Shown here: positions 19,916 to 27,024 of the stretch, one piece after another | How the letters are laid out: each line of letters starts with the position of its first letter | Numbering within the stretch: position 1 is the first letter of the stretch | Assembly (NCBI RefSeq): GCF_007860015.1 | Contig: NZ_SJPS01000004.1 | Coordinates: 193,567 to 257,566 of the forward strand | Direction: 5' to 3' | Length of the DNA stretch: 64,000 bases | From: Bythopirellula polymerisocia | GTDB taxonomy: Bacteria > Planctomycetota > Planctomycetia > Pirellulales > Lacipirellulaceae | Notes under the pieces: model-generated | Database searches by the model: none | Seen by the model: the letters and a program-made list of their open reading frames with translations, nothing else | What the model was told of the DNA's origin: nothing | Position numbers and translations under genes: made by a program

Positions 19916-20362
19916 ATGGCCAAGTCTGCCAAATCTAAAAACAGTTCGACCCAGGAACCTTGGTACAAGGATGGCTTGCGTTTCAAATGTACTGGCTGCG
20001 GCGATTGCTGCACGGGTGCACCTGGCTACGTTTGGGTGAACCAACAGGAGATCGATGCAATGGCCAAACGACTCGCGATGAAAGTCGAGACATTTCAAGC
20101 AAAATATGTCCGTAAGATTGGCATCCGCCGCAGTTTGGTGGAATTCTCCAATGGCGACTGTGTTTTCTTCGATAACGAGTCGCGAAAGTGCAATGTCTAC
20201 GAGCAACGACCGCGGCAATGCCGCACCTGGCCGTTCTGGAACTCGAATCTAAAATCTCCCGAAACCTGGGCCGAGACTTGCGAATCATGCCCCGGCAGCG
20301 GCAAAGGGAAGCTCTACCAACTTGAGCAGATCCAGGAACAGGCCGATGTCTTTAATGTTTAG
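19916..20362 (+). CDS. YkgJ-family cysteine cluster protein
   Basis: A 148-residue soluble protein with the Cys-rich signature FKCTGCGDCCTGAPGYV near residue 24, then GDCVFFD, CNVYEQRPRQCRTWPFW and a final CESCPGSG. Proteins of this family are thought to bind zinc or an iron-sulfur cluster; the reaction is not known. ATG at 19916 is chosen because it gives the short basic N-terminus common in the family; the frame is open back to 19799, inside the desulfurase gene. Its place 41 bases after the desulfurase suggests a link to metal or sulfur handling, an inference only. Confidence 0.85.
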   Translation: MAKSAKSKNSSTQEPWYKDGLRFKCTGCGDCCTGAPGYVWVNQQEIDAMAKRLAMKVETFQAKYVRKIGIRRSLVEFSNGDCVFFDNESRKCNVYEQRPRQCRTWPFWNSNLKSPETWAETCESCPGSGKGKLYQLEQIQEQADVFNV

Positions 20363-20747
20363 TGCGAGCCGACATTGCAAGCAGTGAATCTGTAACGGTT
20401 GGTTCAAGTTTGTGGATTGCTATGCCGATCAATGGGGCATGAGCCTAGGCTACTGCCGGTAAAATTGCGTCAACTCAGAACGATGAAGAGCTGAGGCAGT
20501 TTGGGAGGTTTAATGCCGCTTGAATGGCTGTTCTTTGACAATTCGATGCCTTTTCAAGGACCTTTCTGGCCCAATCGCAAGACCTGGAGCCGAGTCGTAA
20601 GTCTTTGAGCGGTGTACCGAAACCTTGACACTAAGTCTTGCGCCAATTACACTTGGAGCAAGTGGACGTGATTCACTTGGTGAACTTAGCTCATTTGATG
20701 AAGCACCCTTGTGATCCCTTTCCGGGCTATTCGCGGAGGACCTCGTC
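20363..20747. other. Intergenic region before the HU gene
   Basis: 385 bases without a convincing gene on either strand. It contains the sigma-70-like promoter listed separately and GGAGG about 8 bases before the HU start. Confidence 0.6.
20625..20653 (+). promoter_or_regulatory. Probable sigma-70 promoter of the HU gene
   Basis: TTGACA (20625-20630), a 17-base spacer and TACACT (20648-20653), a full -35 match and a 4/6 -10 match at ideal spacing, about 95 bases before the HU start codon. Confidence 0.5.
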
Positions 20748-21152
20748 GTGACAAAAAAAGAGATCGTACGGACTATTTCTGAAGAAATTGGTCTCACTCA
20801 ATTGAAGACAAAGGAAATTGTCCAAAAGACCTTCGATGCGATCGTGGAAACACTCGTCGAGGATAGACGCATTGAGTTGCGGAATTTTGGCGTTTTTGAG
20901 GTCAAACGGCGTGCTGCTCGCAAGGCCCGTAATCCACGAACCGGCGAGAAAGTCTTTGTACCCGAAAAGTTTGTCGTGACGTTTAAGCCCGGCAAAGAAA
21001 TGGAAGAAAGAGTGCATGAACTCGAACGGCAGGCGAATGCCGCCGCCGAAGCAGCCCATCGAGCGGCCGCTGGTTCGCCACCACCAATCAATTCAACAAA
21101 TCACGAAACTCTTTCCCCGCCAACGAGTTATGTTCCAAAAGCTGGCACTTAA
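20748..21152 (+). CDS. HU/IHF-family DNA-binding protein with C-terminal tail
   Basis: A nucleoid-associated DNA-bending protein of 134 residues. The first 90 residues are the HU/IHF fold ([16 protein letters not shown], then the beta-arm signature [21 protein letters not shown]). HU normally ends near residue 90-95; here about 40 more residues follow, first a helical Glu/Ala/Arg stretch and then a Pro/Ser/Thr-rich tail. The tail probably modifies DNA or protein contacts, but that is a guess. Start is GTG at 20748 with GGAGG upstream. HU and IHF cannot be separated by eye. Confidence 0.92.
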   Translation: MTKKEIVRTISEEIGLTQLKTKEIVQKTFDAIVETLVEDRRIELRNFGVFEVKRRAARKARNPRTGEKVFVPEKFVVTFKPGKEMEERVHELERQANAAAEAAHRAAAGSPPPINSTNHETLSPPTSYVPKAGT

Positions 21153-21478
21153 TGCTAGCAGGCAGCGGTTTCGCTCCCTTTTGTAGAACTGAATTCACAG
21201 GGTGGACAATTGGCAGTGCCGAATTCTGCTCTCGGCGCAGTAATCCAAGATTGCTACTCTATTCGCGACTTTTCTACCAGACTTTCGGCTCTAGACGATC
21301 CAGACAATTGTTGTGGATCGGATGACGGGTTGTTTGTCACTGACTTTTCGTTTTTTTGTGGGACTGGTAGTTATCCGGGAAGAAGAATTCTCGGGAAGCT
21401 GCTGACTAATTGGAAGCGGTCCACCCTACTGCGTGCGCAGTTGGGTTTCGCTTCGGTGCTCAAGGAGGAGCTACGCCC
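21153..21478. other. Intergenic region, no feature seen
   Basis: 326 bases between the HU gene and a small lipoprotein gene. A plus-strand frame runs through from 21210 into the next gene but has no family features or binding site. A strong AAGGAGGA lies at the 3' end and belongs to the next gene. Confidence 0.5.
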
Positions 21479-21697
21479 ATGCGTAAATGGCTCTTGGTAA
21501 TGGCGACTGTCTGCACGTTGACCAGCACGACTGGCTGCCTGCTGCCGGGGTATTCGGCAGATCCGGCGAGACGTTCGCAGCAGTTGATTTTTACATCCGA
21601 AAACCTGCGCTCTATGCTCGATGAGTGGGAACGGATCTGGTTTCTCGACCAGCCTTCTCACTTGACGCCCATTAGCGTCCACGGTGGGATTATCTAA
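21479..21697 (+). CDS. Small predicted lipoprotein
   Basis: A 72-residue protein with a short basic N-terminus, hydrophobic signal and lipobox-like STTGC, giving a mature peptide of about 53 residues that ends in VHGGII. ATG at 21479 is supported by AAGGAGGA 8-9 bases upstream, one of the best ribosome binding sites in the window. The segment SENLRSMLDEWERIWFLDQP looks helical. I recall similar short planctomycete lipoproteins ending in HGGI-like residues but know no function. Predicted location is the membrane facing the periplasm. Confidence 0.75.
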   Translation: MRKWLLVMATVCTLTSTTGCLLPGYSADPARRSQQLIFTSENLRSMLDEWERIWFLDQPSHLTPISVHGGII

Positions 21698-21788
21698 CCT
21701 CGTAGGGGCTTTTCGTTCAGCGAAATGGCCAGCGAAGGAGCTGCGCTACCGGTACGCGAAGAAAATGACTAATAATCCAGGCCTAGTG

Positions 21789-21813
21789 ACCAATTTTTAA
21801 GCCGGAAATTGGT
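21789..21813. terminator. Weak hairpin after the small lipoprotein gene
   Basis: ACCAATTT (21789-21796) and AAATTGGT (21806-21813) form an 8-bp stem with a 9-base loop, followed by TTCTC. AT-rich and with a poor T tract, so a terminator role is only possible. Confidence 0.3.
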
Positions 21814-21938
21814 TTCTCATCGATGTGAACAAATCGACTTTGCAGTCCGCCTGAAGGAATTCTAGAAGGCATAGGCAGAGTGAATTTGGTAGGATACGTG
21901 GCTGCCGTATCACCAAGTTCCGCTCTTGAAACGTTCCC

Positions 21939-22895
21939 ATGCCAGAACCACCGGCTTACGAATCAACAATTACGCCCCCACATTCAGTCAACCTGCAAGT
22001 CAGTTTGGGGCGTGTTCAACTGGCCAATCCGATTTTGGTTGCTTCGGGGACGTTTGGCTATGCCAGGGAAATGGAATCGCTGGTCGATCTATCTCGTTTG
22101 GGAGGAATTGTCCCCAAGACGATCACCAGACTCCTGAGGAAAGGCAATGCTCCCTGGCGGACGATTGAAACCCCCTCGGGGATGCTCAATTCGATCGGGC
22201 TCGATAATGATGGGATCGAATTGTTCATTTCCCATCACTTGCCGTATCTGGCGTCGCGGAACACAGCGCTCATCGTAAGTATTGCCGGACGGACTCACGA
22301 CGAGTTTGTCGAGATGGCAGAAATGCTCTCAGCGGAATCCGGGATCGCGGCTATCGAGTTGAACATCTCTTGTCCCAATGTCAGTGGGGGAGTCGATTTC
22401 GGCACTGATACGAGCATGTGCGAACGGCTCGTGTCCGCTTGTCGACAGAATTCGTCGATTCCGATTATTGCCAAACTGACCCCAAATGTGACCAGCGTTG
22501 CTGACATGGCCTGTGCGGCCTCGGCGGGGGGAGCGGATGCGATTTCCCTGATAAACACATGCCAGGGGATGGCTATCGATTGGCGAAGGCGGAGGCCCCT
22601 GTTGGGCAATGTGGTTGGAGGGCTAAGTGGCCCGGCTATCAAGCCCATCGCCTTACGGGCTGTGTATCAGGCTGCCCGGGCAACCGAGACCCCCATTATC
22701 GGTATTGGGGGGATAGCCACCTGCGACGACGTCATGGAATTCTTGGTCGCCGGTGCCACTGCAGTGCAACTTGGCACGGTAAACTTCTACAATCCCAAGG
22801 CCTCGATGGAAGTGCTGGATGCGCTGCCGGAGGCAATTGGCGAACTGGGAGCGACCTGTCTCGATGAAATCGTTGGCACGCTGAATATTGACTGA
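21939..22895 (+). CDS. pyrD: Dihydroorotate dehydrogenase, class 1 catalytic subunit
   Basis: Oxidises dihydroorotate to orotate in pyrimidine synthesis. The 318-residue protein shows the FMN barrel features [30 protein letters not shown], the active-site ELNISCPNV with Cys as catalytic base (class 1 type), [36 protein letters not shown] and [20 protein letters not shown]. Cytosolic, no N-terminal membrane helix. Class 1B enzymes work with an electron-transfer PyrK subunit, which is not seen nearby, so subclass is not settled. Confidence 0.92.
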   Translation: MPEPPAYESTITPPHSVNLQVSLGRVQLANPILVASGTFGYAREMESLVDLSRLGGIVPKTITRLLRKGNAPWRTIETPSGMLNSIGLDNDGIELFISHHLPYLASRNTALIVSIAGRTHDEFVEMAEMLSAESGIAAIELNISCPNVSGGVDFGTDTSMCERLVSACRQNSSIPIIAKLTPNVTSVADMACAASAGGADAISLINTCQGMAIDWRRRRPLLGNVVGGLSGPAIKPIALRAVYQAARATETPIIGIGGIATCDDVMEFLVAGATAVQLGTVNFYNPKASMEVLDALPEAIGELGATCLDEIVGTLNID

Positions 22896-23113
22896 GCAGA
22901 TATTTGGCCGGAAAATGAGATACCAATGGTAAATGCTCATCGAACATTGGTCATTTCTATCACCCCCCCTTGTCAAAAGCGCCATAAATCTGGCAAAATC
23001 TTAGGTTTCCAGCATCCAGGGCGGCCTCGATGGTCGCATACCAAAAATACAGTTTGGCAGATTCCATTGGCAGGTCTCAATGGGATGGGCCAAGATCAGG
23101 CGAGGAGTACTTC

Positions 23114-23599
23114 GTGGCAGTCAGAATTCGATTGAAGAAGATGGGTCGGACCCATCGCCCGTTTTTCCGTGTTTGTGCGTTTGATCAGAACGCCCCTCGT
23201 GATGGCAAGGCCTTGGAAGAACTGGGCGTCTACGACACCAGCGTGCCCGAAACCGATGCCCGCGCTATCCTTAATGGAGAGCGGATCGCCTATTGGCTAG
23301 GTGTGGGTGCCCAGCCAACCGAGAAGGTTGCTGTGCTGATCAAGAAGTATGGCAAAGACGGAACCCACTTGGCCCAACAACAGGAAGCCTTGGCTAATAA
23401 GGCTCAGCCCAAGGTTGTTCCTGATCCGGGCGCGCCTGCTTCACTTCCTAAGAAAAAAGAGGAAGAACCGGCCCCTGTGGAAGCAGCCGCTGAAGAAGCT
23501 CCAACTGCGGAAGCTGCTCCAGCGGAACCGGCGGCCGAAGCCTCCGCTGAAGAGCAACCCACTGATGCAGCTGCCGAGGAAACTGCAGCAGCAGAGTAA
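23114..23599 (+). CDS. rpsP: 30S ribosomal protein S16 with long acidic tail
   Basis: Small-subunit ribosomal protein S16. MAVRIRLKKMGRTHRPFFRV and the following 75 residues match the family, with the conserved AILNGERIAYWLGVGAQPT. Family members usually end near residue 80-95; here about 65 further residues are low-complexity Glu/Ala/Pro. GTG at 23114 is chosen because it gives the exact S16 N-terminus and has GAGGAG 6 bases upstream. trmD and rplS follow; rimM, which often sits between rpsP and trmD, is absent from this position. Confidence 0.95.
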   Translation: MAVRIRLKKMGRTHRPFFRVCAFDQNAPRDGKALEELGVYDTSVPETDARAILNGERIAYWLGVGAQPTEKVAVLIKKYGKDGTHLAQQQEALANKAQPKVVPDPGAPASLPKKKEEEPAPVEAAAEEAPTAEAAPAEPAAEASAEEQPTDAAAEETAAAE

Positions 23600-23602
23600 A
23601 GG

Positions 23603-23663
23603 GGTGAGTAAGTGAGTAGGTGACTAAGTGGAAATGTACTTTTCACCTACTCACTTACTCACC
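23603..23663. repeat. Perfect 21-bp inverted repeat in the rpsP-trmD spacer
   Basis: The arms 23603-23623 and 23643-23663 are exact reverse complements, separated by 19 bases; inside the loop 23626-23629 and 23638-23641 can pair too. The left arm is itself built of near-repeats of GTGAGTA/AGTGAGTAG. It fills most of the 79-base spacer. No T tract follows, so it is not a standard terminator; a REP-like element or an RNA hairpin that tunes trmD expression is more likely. Confidence 0.9.
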
Positions 23664-23678
23664 ATTCACCAAAACTAA

Positions 23679-24377
23679 ATGCGATTCGATGTGCTGACGC
23701 TGTTTCCGGAGATGTTTTCCGGATACATGACGCAGAGCTTGTTAAAGCTAGCCATCGAACGAAACCTAGTGCAGATTCATCTGCACAACCTGAGAGACTG
23801 GAGTCGCGACAAGCACCAATGTGTCGACGATCGCCCCTTTGGCGGCGGGCCCGGGATGGTGATTAAACCCGAGCCAACGGTTGAAGCGGTTGAAGGTGTA
23901 CAAACTCTGGGAACAAGCCCAGGGAAGCTGATCATGCTTACCCCTCAGGGGGAAACGTTAAATCAGCAAGTGGTCGAGCGACTGGCCAAGCACGAGCGAT
24001 TGGTGCTCTTGTGCGGACGCTATGAGGGTTTTGACCAGCGAGTTTGCGATATTTTACAGCCAGAGGAGTTGTCGATCGGCGACTTTGTCCTCAATGGCGG
24101 GGAAGTGGCGGCGATGGCAGTGATCGATACTGTTATCCGCCTTGTGCCCGGCGTGTTGGGAGACGAGGAGTCGAGCCATGTGGATTCCTTTTCCACCGGC
24201 AATCGGCTGCTTGAGCATAGTCAATACACAAGGCCGCGAGAGTATCGTGGCCACCAAGTACCGGAGATTCTCCTCAGTGGAGACCATCCCCAGATAGCAG
24301 CCTGGCGAGAACAGAACAGCAGAGAACGGACCAAATCGCGGCGTCCCGATTTACTCGACCGGACCGCAGAGAACTGA
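23679..24377 (+). CDS. trmD: tRNA (guanine-37-N1)-methyltransferase
   Basis: Methylates G37 of tRNAs reading CNN and some other codons, which prevents frameshifting. 232 residues of SPOUT fold: MRFDVLTLFPEMFSGY, LHNLRDWSRDKHQCVDDRPFGGGPGMV (read as DDRPFGGGPGMV), the knot segments LLCGRYEGFDQRV and LSIGDFVLNGGEVAAM, then DSFSTGNRLLEHSQYTRP. All key segments are intact. It lies between rpsP and rplS, separated from each by an inverted repeat. Confidence 0.96.
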   Translation: MRFDVLTLFPEMFSGYMTQSLLKLAIERNLVQIHLHNLRDWSRDKHQCVDDRPFGGGPGMVIKPEPTVEAVEGVQTLGTSPGKLIMLTPQGETLNQQVVERLAKHERLVLLCGRYEGFDQRVCDILQPEELSIGDFVLNGGEVAAMAVIDTVIRLVPGVLGDEESSHVDSFSTGNRLLEHSQYTRPREYRGHQVPEILLSGDHPQIAAWREQNSRERTKSRRPDLLDRTAEN

Positions 24378-24402
24378 GAATTGGAAGCTATTTGCCACAG
24401 GC

Positions 24403-24463
24403 TTTTAGCAGTTAGCCAGAAACTGACGGCTAAGTGATAATAGCTACGTGCTAACCGCTAAAA
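24403..24463. repeat. Imperfect 14-bp inverted repeat in the trmD-rplS spacer
   Basis: TTTTAGCAGTTAGC (24403-24416) pairs with GCTAACCGCTAAAA (24450-24463) with one mismatch. The 33-base loop includes further GGCTA/TAGCT pieces that could fold. The whole motif is rich in GTTAGC/GCTAA words. It ends 15 bases before rplS, so it may shape the leader of rplS or be an interspersed palindromic element. Confidence 0.8.
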
Positions 24464-24478
24464 TACAAGGAATGAATC

Positions 24479-24850
24479 ATGAGCCAAGACATCATCAAAT
24501 TAGTCGAACAATCGAGCCTCAAGGAAGACGTTCCTCAGTTCGAGATTGGCGACACGGTAGACGTGCATACCCGTATCCTCGAAGGGGATAAGGAGCGGAT
24601 CCAGGTGTTCACCGGCGTGGTGATCGCCCGCAGTGGCACTGGTTCTAAAGAGATGTTTACCGTCCGGAGGATCGTCGACAGCCAAGGGGTAGAACGCAAG
24701 TTCCCTGTCCACTCCCCGCGGATTGCCAAGGTGGAAGTCAAGCGAAGCGGCGTGGTGCGTCGGGCTAAGCTTTACTTCCTCCGCGAACGTTCTGGCAAGG
24801 CCGTCCGCCTCAAGGAACGTCGTACCGATCGGGCCAAAGTCGGGAAATAG
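24479..24850 (+). CDS. rplS: 50S ribosomal protein L19
   Basis: Ribosomal protein at the subunit interface. 123 residues with family features [50 protein letters not shown] and [22 protein letters not shown] (seen as [17 protein letters not shown]). Length is normal. ATG at 24479 with AAGGAATGAATC just upstream. The YraN gene begins 4 bases after its stop. Confidence 0.96.
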   Translation: MSQDIIKLVEQSSLKEDVPQFEIGDTVDVHTRILEGDKERIQVFTGVVIARSGTGSKEMFTVRRIVDSQGVERKFPVHSPRIAKVEVKRSGVVRRAKLYFLRERSGKAVRLKERRTDRAKVGK

Positions 24851-24854
24851 TCCC

Positions 24855-25295
24855 ATGACTTCGCTACTTTCCTGGTTGCCGTTTCCATTCCCATCCTCGG
24901 CACCCAAGAATTTTGGCGAGCGAGGTGAATTAGCTGCGGCACGATTTCTCAAGCGTGTAGGCTATCGCATTGTCACGACCCGTCTCCGCAAACGCTACGG
25001 CGAGATCGATATCATTGCCGTCGACTACTCCGGTGAGTGCGAGACGGTCGTTTTCGTAGAAGTAAAAACCCGTCGCCGCGACGACAACACCCAACCGGCG
25101 GAAGCGGTCGATTCAAATCGGCAGCGAAGACTCACGAATGCTGCCCTCGCTTTCTTGAAGGGCCACGGTTTACTCGACTATGCCAGCCGGTTCGACGTAG
25201 TAGAAGTTGTCTGGCCTGACGGCCAAAGGCATCCCAACGTCCGGCACATTATCGATGCGTTCCCAGCAGTTGGCAAAGGGCAAATGTATAACTGA
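24855..25295 (+). CDS. YraN/UPF0102 family nuclease-like protein
   Basis: A 146-residue protein of the UPF0102 family, which has a restriction-endonuclease-like fold. Conserved segments are GERGELAAARFLKRVGYRIV, RYGEIDIIAVD and VFVEVKTRR, supplying the D-(E/V)xK metal-binding pattern. ATG at 24855, 4 bases after rplS, gives a family-like length; the frame is open further upstream but inside rplS. YraN beside the ribosomal/tRNA-methyltransferase operon is common. Its cellular role is not well established. Confidence 0.88.
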   Translation: MTSLLSWLPFPFPSSAPKNFGERGELAAARFLKRVGYRIVTTRLRKRYGEIDIIAVDYSGECETVVFVEVKTRRRDDNTQPAEAVDSNRQRRLTNAALAFLKGHGLLDYASRFDVVEVVWPDGQRHPNVRHIIDAFPAVGKGQMYN

Positions 25296-25311
25296 TTCAC
25301 AAGCTTGTGAA
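25296..25311. repeat. Perfect 16-bp palindrome after yraN
   Basis: TTCACAAGCTTGTGAA is a perfect dyad immediately after the yraN stop and 44 bases before the next start. With no loop it suits a protein-binding site better than a terminator. No regulator is identified. Confidence 0.6.
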
Positions 25312-25354
25312 GCATTCGGTTGTCTCATATTCGATTTCTATTGACTAATGCAGC

Positions 25355-26305
25355 ATGAAAGCACGCTCCCGACAATCCTCAGTACTGCTTCTGATGCAGA
25401 TGATATTGGTCGCCGTTTTGGTGACCTGCCCGGTTAGTTTTTCTCTTGCTGGCGAATCAGCTATTCCCACACAAGCCACTTCGCACATCAACGTCGCACG
25501 GTTCCCCCATCTGCACAACTTACAGCAGCTTTCGCAGCGCATCTACGTGGGCGGCGAGCCCCTCGAGGATATGGCGTTTGCCGAGCTGGCCGAGTTGGGA
25601 GTCCGAACAGTGGTGAGTGTCGATGGTGCTAAGCCGCAAGTGGTGGCTGCTCGCCATCATGGCCTGCGGTACGTGCATATCCCCATTGGCTACGACGGCG
25701 TTCCGGAGGAAGCCGGACAGGCGCTGGCCCAACTTGTGCGTACCGTCGAGGGACCGATCTACATCCATTGCCACCACGGCAAACATCGGGGCCCCGCTGC
25801 AGCGGCGGTCGCGTGTCTTGCAGAAGGGGCCGTAGATCCTAATGGGGCTCTCGACATTCTCAAAAAATCTGGCACTAGCAGTGATTATGCTGGACTTTGG
25901 CGAGACGTTGAAAAATACCAACCCCCGACTAAGGACGCACTACTGCCTGCGCTAGTCGAGGTAGCCCAAGTTGATTCCCTTACCGCGGCGATGGCCCAAA
26001 TCGATCGGGCAAGCGACAATCTCAAACTCCTCCAGCAGACTTCTTGGCAGCCGCTCCCCGACCACCCGGATATCACAGCTCGTCAAGAGGCTTTGCTAGT
26101 GCGCGAAGGCTTGCACGAGGCTGCACGTCAACTTACCCTCGAGCAGCAATCAGATGATCGTTTTGTCGAATGGTTTGCCACCGCGGAGAACACGGCCCAA
26201 GAATTAGAGCAGGCGCTCGAAGCAAGTGACGCAAGTTTTGTCGCTAAACAAATGGATATCCTCGGCAAAAGCTGTCAACAATGTCACAAAGCCTACCGAG
26301 ATTAA
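25355..26305 (+). CDS. Exported tyrosine-phosphatase-like protein fused to a C-terminal cytochrome c motif
   Basis: 316 residues. A signal peptide (VLLLMQMILVAVLVTC region) is followed by a dual-specificity phosphatase-like domain of the beta-lactamase-hydrolase-like type, with the P-loop HCHHGKHRG (Cys139, Arg145) matching HCx5R. The C-terminal 100 residues are helical and end in KSCQQCHKAYRD, a covalent heme site CxxCH (Cys307, Cys310, His311) placed as in cytochrome c', which also ends in CxxCHxxYR. A periplasmic Cys phosphatase joined to a heme domain suggests redox or ligand control, which is inference. A MET-rich start is clear: ATG 25355. Confidence 0.8.
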   Translation: MKARSRQSSVLLLMQMILVAVLVTCPVSFSLAGESAIPTQATSHINVARFPHLHNLQQLSQRIYVGGEPLEDMAFAELAELGVRTVVSVDGAKPQVVAARHHGLRYVHIPIGYDGVPEEAGQALAQLVRTVEGPIYIHCHHGKHRGPAAAAVACLAEGAVDPNGALDILKKSGTSSDYAGLWRDVEKYQPPTKDALLPALVEVAQVDSLTAAMAQIDRASDNLKLLQQTSWQPLPDHPDITARQEALLVREGLHEAARQLTLEQQSDDRFVEWFATAENTAQELEQALEASDASFVAKQMDILGKSCQQCHKAYRD

Positions 26306-26310
26306 CCCCG

Positions 26311-27012
26311 CTAAGCCGCCAGCGGCTTTTTCGCCAGGCACACCCAGTCCCAGGGAGTCTTGGCCGAAGTCGAATCCAGACCATCGTCGTCCCAGGGATA
26401 GTGTATTCGCCGAAGTGCGAAAAACCTCATTCCTCGTGACACAAGAGCCCGGCGGAGTTCTTGACGGGTGTAATGTTTTTGCTCTGTGTCACAACGACGG
26501 ATAAGATCATTCTCGGCTTCCAATGTTCCGCCAAACGCCTCGGCATCTTGCTCGGCCACATGGCGCGCCGATTCCAACGAAGGTACCACCACAAGCAGAT
26601 GTCCTCCCGGACGCACCAGTTGCACCAAACTATTCCACTGGCCTGTACGCATCAAAGCACGAGGAGAAGTGATCACATTCAGACAGGCAACCAGATGGCC
26701 GACTTCACCGAGTTTTGCTCCAGCATCCTCTAGCGGCAAGGTTTGCCAAGTCGCCTGAGTCAGCTCTCGGCAGCGCCTACGAGCCCGGCGGACCATCGCC
26801 GAGGCAAAATCAAAGGCGATGACCTTTCCAAATTGAGGCCCAAACCGTTTAGCGAAAGACCCGATGCCACATCCCGCATCGACCAGCGTCTGCCGTCGCG
26901 TTGGGTGAACCGCTTCCACCAACTCTTCAAGTTGCTCCCCACTGCTGGCGGTGATATCACAGACTGATTCTTCAAACTGTGCGGCCAGTTGGTTCCACCC
27001 TTGGTGACTCAT
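26311..27012 (-). CDS. SAM-dependent methyltransferase, substrate unknown
   Basis: A 233-residue class I methyltransferase. Motif I is TLVDAGCGIGSFAKRFG, followed by VIAFDFASAMVRRAR (acidic residue binding the SAM ribose) and LVACLNVITS. After the Rossmann core there is PGGHLLVVVPSLES. The best guess is a small-molecule or lipid-type substrate, but nothing in the sequence decides it. It converges on the phosphatase-cytochrome gene with 5 bases between the stops and lies 12 bases downstream of the PQQ-like protein gene, so it is probably co-transcribed with that. Confidence 0.82.
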   Translation of the reverse strand: MSHQGWNQLAAQFEESVCDITASSGEQLEELVEAVHPTRRQTLVDAGCGIGSFAKRFGPQFGKVIAFDFASAMVRRARRRCRELTQATWQTLPLEDAGAKLGEVGHLVACLNVITSPRALMRTGQWNSLVQLVRPGGHLLVVVPSLESARHVAEQDAEAFGGTLEAENDLIRRCDTEQKHYTRQELRRALVSRGMRFFALRRIHYPWDDDGLDSTSAKTPWDWVCLAKKPLAA

Positions 27013-27024
27013 GTGAGGATTGTG

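Noticed and set aside
21210..21500. 96-codon plus-strand frame before the small lipoprotein
   Set aside because: Overlaps the lipoprotein start, which has a far better ribosome binding site and signal peptide.
23600..23678. rpsP-trmD inverted repeat as an intrinsic terminator
   Set aside because: The stem is not GC-rich and no T tract follows; trmD needs transcription across it.
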